Assembly: GCA_030064845.1 (NCBI GenBank)
Contig: JASJEC010000013.1
Span: forward strand, 44,526 to 108,525
DNA length: 64,000 nucleotides
Source: Kiloniellales bacterium
Lineage (GTDB): Bacteria > Pseudomonadota > Alphaproteobacteria > Kiloniellales > JAKSDN01
Direction of reading: 5' to 3'
Position numbers and translations under genes: made by a program. This document shows, piece by piece, positions 56,461 through 64,000 of this stretch. Every line of letters begins with the position of its first letter. Within the stretch, counting starts at the first letter, position 1. A model generated the notes under the pieces. The model worked only from the letters and a program-made list of their open reading frames with translations, had not been told where the DNA came from and did no database searches.

Positions 56461-57612
56461 TTGCTCGCCGTCGCGGTTGGACACAGCGCCGACATCGATC
56501 TGGAGCCGGCCGTCGAAGCGGTCCTGGCGCAGGTTATGGCCGCGCTGGGATCGGAGCGGGCGTCGGCCGGGTTGCTCTTCGTCGCCAACGGCCTCGACCA
56601 CCGGCAGGTCGTGTCCCGCATTCGGGCGGCGCTGCCCGGGGTTCCCCTGATCGGCTGCACCACGGCTGGAGAAGCCTCGACGATCGAGGGCTTTCAGGAC
56701 GACTCGATCCTCCTCGTGCTGTTCCACTCGCCCGACGTTCGCTTTTCCATCGCCGTGGGCCGGACACCCTCGGCCGATCCCGGCCGGGCGGTCGCCGAGG
56801 CCCACGAGGCCATTGCCCGGCAACTGGGCGGAACCCGCCCTCAGCTCTGCTTCATGCTGAGCGACACGGTGGACGGCGATCCGGATCTTGCCCTGCGCGC
56901 GCTCCTGGAGCGCTTCGACGGCACGATTCCGATCGTCGGCGGCGCGGCGGCGAGCTATCCGCCCTGGTCCCGGACATCGATCTTCTTCGAGGACGAGATC
57001 CTGTCCGACGCCTTCGTCCTGCTCGCCCTCGCCGGCCCGCTCAAGATCGCCACGGCCGCCGAGACCAGCTGGCGCCCGGTCGGCGAGCCGGGACGGGTCA
57101 CCGCCGCCGCCGGTCCGACCATCCTGCGGATCGACGATGCGCCGGCTCTCGACTTCTACCGCGGCATGCTGGGCGAGGACGTCCGGGTCTTTCTCGGCAC
57201 GCCGCTCGCGATCCTGGAAGCGGAGGACCGATTCACGGTTCGCACGCCGATCGCCTACGACGAGGACGCGCGCACGATCACGGTGGTCGGCGGCATCGCG
57301 GAGGGCGACCGCGTGCAGCTCGCCTTCGCCACGGTCGAGGATGTCGAGCGCGGTGCCGGCGCCTTGATCGAGCGGACCATGTCGGCCTTTCCGGACGACG
57401 CCGGCCCCGCCGTGGTGTTCTTCTGCTCTTGCGCGGTGCGGCGCATGTTCCTGGCGCAGGACGTTCAGCAGGAGTTCCACCAGCTTCGCAAGCGGCTCGG
57501 CCCCGCCGTCCCCGTGGTCGGATTCTACGGCTACGGCGAAATCGGATCCAACGCGCCGGACTCACCGGCCAGCTTCCACAACCAGGCCATCGTGTCCGTG
57601 GCGCTCAGGTGA
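56461..57612 (+). CDS. FIST-domain sensory protein
   Basis: A 383-residue soluble protein with FIST_N (about residues 25-215) and FIST_C (about 225-370) domains, a predicted small-ligand sensory module found with signalling outputs. Matching segments are VPLIGCTTAGEAS, IPIVGGAAASYP, VVFFCSCAVRRMFL and VVGFYGYGEIG. The start must be TTG (56461), since an in-frame TGA lies 11 codons upstream and no ATG or GTG follows it before the FIST domain; GGGAGGAG directly precedes it. Its stop overlaps the cyclase start by one base (TGATG), so sensor and cyclase are co-translated. Confidence 0.88.
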   Translation: MLAVAVGHSADIDLEPAVEAVLAQVMAALGSERASAGLLFVANGLDHRQVVSRIRAALPGVPLIGCTTAGEASTIEGFQDDSILLVLFHSPDVRFSIAVGRTPSADPGRAVAEAHEAIARQLGGTRPQLCFMLSDTVDGDPDLALRALLERFDGTIPIVGGAAASYPPWSRTSIFFEDEILSDAFVLLALAGPLKIATAAETSWRPVGEPGRVTAAAGPTILRIDDAPALDFYRGMLGEDVRVFLGTPLAILEAEDRFTVRTPIAYDEDARTITVVGGIAEGDRVQLAFATVEDVERGAGALIERTMSAFPDDAGPAVVFFCSCAVRRMFLAQDVQQEFHQLRKRLGPAVPVVGFYGYGEIGSNAPDSPASFHNQAIVSVALR

Positions 57613-58406
57613 TGCCCGACTCCGCGAGCGACCAGGGATCCAACCCGATCGAGCGGGAGAACCGTCTGCTCAAGCGCCGGCTCCTGCGCACCGAGCAGTC
57701 CCTGCAGCTGCTGCAGGAGATCCAGCGCGGCAATTCGCACCTGCAAGCTTCTCTGCTGCGTCAGATCGAGGCCGAGAAGGAGAAGTCGGACCGGCTGCTG
57801 CGCAACATCCTTCCCGAGGCGGTGATCAGCCGGTTGAACCGGGGCGCGGAGACGATCGCCGATTCGATCGACTGCGCCTCGGTCGTGTTCTCCGATCTTG
57901 TCGGCTTCACGCCGATCTCGGCCAGCATGACGGCGGCCGAGCTCGTCGCGGCGCTGAACGCGCTCTACACCGACTTCGACGCCGCCGCGCTGCGCCTGGG
58001 GATCGAGAAAATCAAGACGATCGGCGACGCCTACCTCGCCGCCGCCGGACTGTCCGGCGACGAGCCCGGGCACGCCCGCACCGCGGTCGGCTTCGCGCTG
58101 GAGGTCCGCGATATCGTTCGGGCCCACGCCGGCCATCAGGCCGGCCGCTGGCGCATGCGCACCGGCGTCCATACCGGCAGCCTGACCGCCGGCGTGATCG
58201 GCCAGCATAAGTTCGCCTACGACATCTGGGGCGACACGGTTAACGTCGCCAGCCGGATTCAGGACGTCTGCCCGCCGGACGAGGTGCTGGTCTCGGCCGA
58301 TACGGCCGAGCTCTTGGGTGGCGAATTCCAGCTGCTGGACGCGCGGCAGGTCGAGCTCAAGGGCCGCGGGCTTTACAAAGTGTTCAGGGTTGACCGGCCA
58401 TCCTGA
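57612..58406 (+). CDS. Class III adenylyl cyclase
   Basis: A 264-residue soluble cyclase. Residues 13-65 form a coiled coil, followed by the S-helix-like NILPEAVISRLNRG, and the class III catalytic domain. Two metal Asp residues are present, Asp95 (FSDLVGFT) and Asp139 (TIGDAYL). ATP-specifying Lys135 (KIKTIGD) and Asp204 (AYDIWGD), and transition-state Asn211 and Arg215 (NVASR), are also present, so an active homodimeric adenylyl cyclase is expected. The open frame begins far upstream within the FIST gene, but the ATG overlapping the FIST stop is the natural start. It likely relays the FIST signal as cAMP. Confidence 0.9.
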   Translation: MPDSASDQGSNPIERENRLLKRRLLRTEQSLQLLQEIQRGNSHLQASLLRQIEAEKEKSDRLLRNILPEAVISRLNRGAETIADSIDCASVVFSDLVGFTPISASMTAAELVAALNALYTDFDAAALRLGIEKIKTIGDAYLAAAGLSGDEPGHARTAVGFALEVRDIVRAHAGHQAGRWRMRTGVHTGSLTAGVIGQHKFAYDIWGDTVNVASRIQDVCPPDEVLVSADTAELLGGEFQLLDARQVELKGRGLYKVFRVDRPS

Positions 58407-58567
58407 GCCACGGGCCGGCCTTTCGCCGGGCCCCGGGCCTCGCGAAGCTTTGATGGCCGGTCATCCGGCCCGGCTTGCACGGCGTATTTCCGAAGCCATA
58501 TAGCAGCGACGGCGGTTGGCCCGCTGCCTCGGGCTCCGACCACTCAATATGTCACGAAGGAGATGCC

Positions 58568-59947
58568 ATGCGCGCCGCGCCGCAACCGGAAGCACAGAGA
58601 TCTTTCTTCCACAAGGCGGCAGTCCTGCTGCTCGCCGCCCTTGGCCTCGCCGCGATCGCGGCGCCCAAGGCCGAGGCGGGCGTTTTCGACCCGGAGACCT
58701 TCACCCTCGACAACGGTCTCAAGGTGGTCGTCGTGACCAACCGGCGGGCGCCGATCGTGACCCACATGATCTGGTACCGGGTCGGCGCGGCCGACGAGGC
58801 CCCGGGCGAGTCCGGTCTCGCCCACTTCCTCGAGCACCTCATGTTCAAGGGCACGAAGAACACGGAGCCCGGCGAGTTCACGCGCATCGTCGCCGAGAAC
58901 GGCGGCGTCCAGAACGCCTTCACCAGCTACGATTACACGGCCTACTTCCAGACCGTGGCCCGCGACCGGCTCGAGATCATGATGCGCTATGAAGCCGACC
59001 GCATGACCAACCTGCAACTGACCGACGAGATCGTCGATCCGGAACGGCAGGTGGTCCTCGAGGAGCGGCGCAGCCGGGTCGGCAACAACCCGAGCTCGCA
59101 GCTCTGGGAGCAGGCCAACGCGACGCTCTTCCTCAACCACCCCTACCGGGTGCCGGTGATCGGCTGGGAGCACGAGATCAAGCAGCTCTCCACCGAGGGC
59201 GCGCTGGCCTTTTATCGGAAATGGTACGCCCCCAACAACGCCGTGCTCGTGGTCGCCGGCGACGTGACCGCCGAAGACGTGCGGCCGCTCGCCGAGAAGT
59301 ACTACGGGCCGATCGCCCCCGCCGACATCCCCGAGCGCGCGCGGGTCGCGGAGCCGCCCCACAACACGGCGCGGAGCGTTACGTTGGAGAGCCCGCGGGT
59401 CTCGCAGCCCGCGATGTCGGTCAGCTTCCTCGCGCCGAGCTACAACCGGGGCGCCAGCGAGCACGCCTATGCCCTGCAGGTTCTGGACGAGATCCTGGGC
59501 AGCGGCACGACGAGCCGGCTCTACCGCGCGCTGGTGGTGGAACAGAAGCTCGCCGCGAGAGCCGGCAGCGGCTACGACGCATCCAGCTTCGATCTCAGCT
59601 CCTTCCGTGTAAGCGCCTCGCCGCGCCTCGGCGTCGATATGGCCGACCTGGAAGAGGCGCTGCGGGCGGAGATCGCCAAGCTGCTCGCCGACGGCGTTAC
59701 GGCCGAAGAGGTCGCGGCGGCGCAGCAGCGCTTGAAGGCGCTCGCCATCTACGCGCGGGACGACCTCGGGACGGGCGCGCGCGTCTTCGGCTCCGCCCTG
59801 ACGACCGGCTCTACGGTCGAGGACGTCGAGGCCTGGCCCGAGCGGATCGACGCGGTGACCGCAGAGCAGGTCAACGCGGCGGCGCGGGCGGTGTTCCGCG
59901 ACGACCACTCCGTGACGTCCTACCTCCTGCCCGACAGCACATCGTAA
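58568..59947 (+). CDS. M16-family zinc peptidase, catalytic subunit
   Basis: A 459-residue exported M16 (insulinase/processing-peptidase-like) protease. The N-terminal signal peptide (about residues 15-37) is followed by the inverted zinc motif HFLEH (His86-Glu89-His90) in ESGLAHFLEHLMFKGT and the more distal Glu. The length fits one M16 pair (two half-domains). The ATG at 58568 has AAGGAG 5 nt upstream; the upstream open frame is spurious. It is followed 14 nt later by a non-catalytic M16 homologue, so the two probably assemble as a heterodimeric peptidase like mitochondrial MPP or bacterial PqqF-type pairs. Confidence 0.92.
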   Translation: MRAAPQPEAQRSFFHKAAVLLLAALGLAAIAAPKAEAGVFDPETFTLDNGLKVVVVTNRRAPIVTHMIWYRVGAADEAPGESGLAHFLEHLMFKGTKNTEPGEFTRIVAENGGVQNAFTSYDYTAYFQTVARDRLEIMMRYEADRMTNLQLTDEIVDPERQVVLEERRSRVGNNPSSQLWEQANATLFLNHPYRVPVIGWEHEIKQLSTEGALAFYRKWYAPNNAVLVVAGDVTAEDVRPLAEKYYGPIAPADIPERARVAEPPHNTARSVTLESPRVSQPAMSVSFLAPSYNRGASEHAYALQVLDEILGSGTTSRLYRALVVEQKLAARAGSGYDASSFDLSSFRVSASPRLGVDMADLEEALRAEIAKLLADGVTAEEVAAAQQRLKALAIYARDDLGTGARVFGSALTTGSTVEDVEAWPERIDAVTAEQVNAAARAVFRDDHSVTSYLLPDSTS

Positions 59948-59961
59948 GCGAGCCTCCCGCC

Positions 59962-61317
59962 ATGCGCCTCATACCCACGCCCACCCGCCTTCTCGGCGTC
60001 ATCCTGATCGGCCTGCTCTGGGCGTTTCCGGCCCGCGCGGTCGACGTCCAGCGAGTGGTCAGCCCCGGCGGCATCGAGGCCTGGCTGGTGGAGGACCACG
60101 CCAATCCGATCATCTCGGTGGAGTTCTCGTTCGAGGGCGGCGCGGCGCTCGACCCCGCCGGCCGCGAGGGCCTGGCCAACCTGGCTTCCGGGCTGCTCGA
60201 CGAGGGCGCCGGCCCGCTCGACTCCCAGGCCTTCCAGGCGCGCCTGGAGGACCTGGCGATCCGCCTGTCGTTCTCCTCCGGGCGCGACTCCTTCGGCGGC
60301 CAGCTGCGGACGCTGAGCGAGAACCGCGAGACGGCGTTCGATCTCCTGCGCCTGGCGCTGACCGAGCCGCGCTTCGATCCCGAGCCGGTTGAGCGGATCC
60401 GGGGCCAGATCCTGGCCGGTCTGCGCCGTGACCTGGAGAACCCCAGCGCGATCGCCGGACGGACTTTGCGCAAGCTGCTCTTCCCGACCCACAACTACGG
60501 CCGGCCGAGCCGCGGCACGCCAGAGAGCGTCGCGTCGATCACGGCGGAGGACCTGCGGGCCTTCGCCGCGCAGCGCCTCACCCGCGGCGGCTTCAAGGTG
60601 GCCGTCGTCGGCGACCTCACCACCGCCGAGCTCGCAACCCTGCTGGACAAGACCTTCCTCGGCCTGCCGGCCGAGACCTCCGGACCGGGGGTCGCCGATA
60701 CCGGGCTCGAGAACGCCGGCGAGGTGGTCGTCGTGCAACGGGAGATCCCGCAGAGCGTCGTGACCTTCGCGCACGGCGGCCTGAAGCGGGACGATCCGGA
60801 CTTCTACGCGGCTTACGTAGTCAACCACATCCTGGGCGGCGGCTCCTTTTCTTCGCGCCTCTACCAGGAGGTCCGCGAGAAGCGCGGCCTCGCCTACTCC
60901 GTCTACAGCTATCTCGGCCCACTCGATCATGCGGCGCTGATCGGCGGCGGCGTCGCCACCCAGAACGCCCGCGTCGGCGAGACCCTCGAGGTGATCCGGA
61001 GCGAGTGGGGGCGCATGGCCGAGGACGGGCCGACCGCCGAGGAGCTCGAGGCGGCCAAGACCTTCCTGACCGGCTCCTACCCCCTGCGGCAGAGCAGCAC
61101 GGGCCGGATCGCCGGCATGCTGCTGGCGATCCAGGAGGAGAGCCTCGGGATCGACTACATCAACCGGCGCAACGACCTGATCGAGGCGGTGACGCTGGAG
61201 GACGTTCGGCGGGTCGCCAAGCGGCTCTACGACGCCGAGGAACTGACCGTCGTGGTGGTCGGCATGCCGGAGGGCGTGAGCCCGACCCGCGAGGCCCCGG
61301 CGGCCGACGGCAGCTGA
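59962..61317 (+). CDS. M16-family peptidase-like, non-catalytic subunit
   Basis: A 451-residue exported partner of the preceding peptidase. A signal peptide (TRLLGVILIGLLWAFPARA) is followed by an M16 fold in which the zinc motif is replaced: the corresponding segment reads GLANLASGLLDEGAG with no HxxEH. The C-terminal half contains the R/Y-rich AYSVYSYLGPLDH and the typical SFSSRLYQEVREKRGLAYS (in parts SSRLYQEVREKRGLA). This catalytic/non-catalytic pairing is standard in the family. The start is the ATG at 59962 with a poor Shine-Dalgarno; a longer open frame upstream is another reading of the preceding gene. Confidence 0.9.
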   Translation: MRLIPTPTRLLGVILIGLLWAFPARAVDVQRVVSPGGIEAWLVEDHANPIISVEFSFEGGAALDPAGREGLANLASGLLDEGAGPLDSQAFQARLEDLAIRLSFSSGRDSFGGQLRTLSENRETAFDLLRLALTEPRFDPEPVERIRGQILAGLRRDLENPSAIAGRTLRKLLFPTHNYGRPSRGTPESVASITAEDLRAFAAQRLTRGGFKVAVVGDLTTAELATLLDKTFLGLPAETSGPGVADTGLENAGEVVVVQREIPQSVVTFAHGGLKRDDPDFYAAYVVNHILGGGSFSSRLYQEVREKRGLAYSVYSYLGPLDHAALIGGGVATQNARVGETLEVIRSEWGRMAEDGPTAEELEAAKTFLTGSYPLRQSSTGRIAGMLLAIQEESLGIDYINRRNDLIEAVTLEDVRRVAKRLYDAEELTVVVVGMPEGVSPTREAPAADGS

Positions 61318-61324
61318 CGCCTTC

Positions 61325-61340
61325 TCCGGCAAACGCCGGA
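61325..61340 (+). terminator. Weak hairpin after the M16 pair
   Basis: TCCGGC-AAAC-GCCGGA, a perfect 6-bp stem, begins 8 nt after the stop of the second M16 gene. No clean T-tract follows (CGACTCCGCCTTTCTCC), so termination would be weak or Rho-dependent. The rest of 61341-61548 shows no gene or operator I can name. Confidence 0.35.
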
Positions 61341-61548
61341 CGACTCCGCCTTTCTCCGCCGCGGCGCCCACTTCCAGCCGCACCGGGACCATGCCGGGCG
61401 AATACCTTTAATCGCGATCCGCTCTAGCGCAGACTCGGTGGATCTGCTCTAACAGATCGCGACCGGGCGGGTTCACCTGGTTTGCGGGAACCGCGAAGAG
61501 TTTCCGCCAAAACGTGATCCGCTCTGGGCCGGCCGGGACCGATTGTCC

Positions 61549-62840
<1,292 letters not shown>

Positions 62841-62844
<4 letters not shown>

Positions 62845-64000
62845 GGCTGCGCCGCCTGCCGGAATCCCTGGTCAACCGGATCGCCGCCGGCGAGGTGATC
62901 GAGCGCCCCGCCGCCGCGGTCAAGGAACTGGTCGAGAACGCGCTCGACGCGGGCGCCGGGCAGATCGACGTGGTGCTGCGCGACGGCGGCCGGACCTTCC
63001 TCTCGGTCACCGACGACGGCCGGGGCATGTCGGCGGCGGAGCTTGAACTGGCGGTCGAGCGCCACGCGACCTCGAAGCTGCCGGGCGACGACCTGGTCAA
63101 GATCGCCACGCTGGGCTTTCGCGGCGAGGCCCTGCCCTCGATCGGCGCGGTCAGCCGTCTGACGCTGGCGAGCCGCGCCAAGGGCGCGGCGGAAGGCTGG
63201 AGCCTGACGGTGGAGGGCGGCCGCAAGGGCGCGGCGACACCGAGCGCCCAGCCCCGGGGCACGCGGGTCGAGGTGCGCGATCTCTTCTTCGCCACGCCGG
63301 CCCGGCTCAAGTTTCTCAAGACGCCGCGCAGCGAGTCGGGCCACGTGCTCGACGCGGTGCGCCGACTCGCCATGGCCCATCCGGCGGTCGGCTTCACCCT
63401 GACCGACGAGGGCCGCGCCACGCTCCGCCTGCCGGCCGCCGAGGGTGACCTCTTCGAGCGGCGCCTGAAGCGGCTGACCGCGGTGATGGCCCGGGAGTTC
63501 AAGGACAACGCGCTGCCGATCGAGGCCCTGCGCGAGCAGCTCCGCCTGACCGGCTACATCGGCCTGCCGACCCTGAACCGCGCCAACGCGCAGCAACAGT
63601 ATCTCTTCGTCAACGGCCGGCCGGTCCGCGACCGGCTGCTGCACGGCGCGGTGCGCGGCGCCTACCACGACTTCCTGGCGTCCGACCGTCACCCGTTGGT
63701 CGCGCTCTTTCTCGAGCTGCCGCCCGAAGAGGTCGACGTCAACGTGCACCCGGCCAAGACCGAGGTGCGCTTCCGCGACCCGGCGCTGGTGCGTGGCCTG
63801 ATCGTCTCGGCCTGCCGCCACGCGCTGGCCGAGGCCGGGCACCGGGCCTCGACCACGGTCGCGGCGACCGCCTTCTCCGCGCTCCGCGCGCACCACGGCC
63901 CGGGCGCGGCCTACCCGGCGCCAGCCGGAAGCGCCGTGCCGCGCGGCATGGCCGAGGCCGCCATGGCCTACCACGCGCCCCTGCCGGGCGTCGCCGCGGC
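62841..64000 (+). CDS. mutL: DNA mismatch repair protein MutL, N-terminal part
   Basis: The gene runs off the right edge after 386 codons. It starts with GTG (62841-62843) overlapping the pgi stop, preceded by a poor ribosome binding site. The GHKL ATPase is complete: [20 protein letters not shown], then the metal/ATP residue in [26 protein letters not shown] and [13 protein letters not shown]; the transducer domain with [12 protein letters not shown] and [15 protein letters not shown] follows. The C-terminal dimerisation/endonuclease part is outside the window. Function: matchmaker in methyl-independent mismatch repair. Confidence 0.96.

Overview
This window reads as a chromosomal segment of a GC-rich alphaproteobacterium, probably from the Rhodospirillales sensu lato (Kiloniellales / Rhodovibrionales-like). 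The grounds are an aa3 cytochrome oxidase operon with CtaB, CtaG and a tiny membrane protein; the aerobic cobaltochelatase pair CobS/CobT next to a J-domain protein; DUF4170 and DUF3035 genes; an ETF-beta lysine methyltransferase homologue; and a perfect CtrA-type box (TTAA-N7-TTAAC). The assignment is an inference from gene content, since no rRNA or tRNA is present.

Layout. 1-4.5 kb (minus): cytochrome c oxidase operon ctaC-ctaD-ctaB-small ORF-ctaG-coxC (cut off). 4.9-7.7 kb (plus): a small unknown protein, tldD and a membrane protein. 7.7-9.0 kb (minus): RidA-like protein and a TauD-type dioxygenase. 9.08-9.20 kb: a CtrA box, a -10-like element and a terminator-like hairpin that may be an undescribed small RNA. 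9.4-19.2 kb is mostly housekeeping: AEC transporter, gshA, rsmE, ubiA, a methyltransferase, qmcA/nfeD, a decayed DUF6985 gene with an in-frame TAA, and ubiD. 19.3-22.2 kb (plus): membrane proteins and a von Willebrand A lipoprotein, preceded by a short leader ORF and ended by a strong terminator; this is the least familiar module. 22.4-28.1 kb: tldE, a lipid-kinase homologue, a glycosyltransferase, and an overlapping gene pair matching TmpA/TmpB (trimethylaminoethylphosphonate to glycine betaine).

28.3-42.4 kb is the accessory part. It has a secreted protein with an S74 intramolecular chaperone domain, a VOC protein, a HupE-like/MBL pair, vgrG, and a minus-strand type VI secretion cargo operon (DUF6484, DUF2169, degenerate ketosynthase, PAAR-like effector with a predicted PD-(D/E)xK nuclease end, DUF3396 immunity, TIGR02270). 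The effector C-terminus and immunity gene are visibly AT-richer than everything around them. Several families of palindromic intergenic repeats sit here, and two direct copies of one of them bracket hupE-MBL-vgrG.

42.5-64 kb returns to core genes: meaB, rpmB, a phytase-like esterase, a YcbB-type L,D-transpeptidase, cobT-cobS-dnaJ-like, GNAT, MaoC, a riboflavin kinase lacking the FAD synthetase half, ileS, lspA, DUF3035, a FIST sensor overlapping an adenylyl cyclase, two M16 peptidases, pgi and the start of mutL.

Genes are tightly packed, with many ATGA/GTGA/TGATG overlaps that imply translational coupling. Coordinates come from reading frames and start-site reasoning; functional calls rest on recognised motifs, not on database searches.
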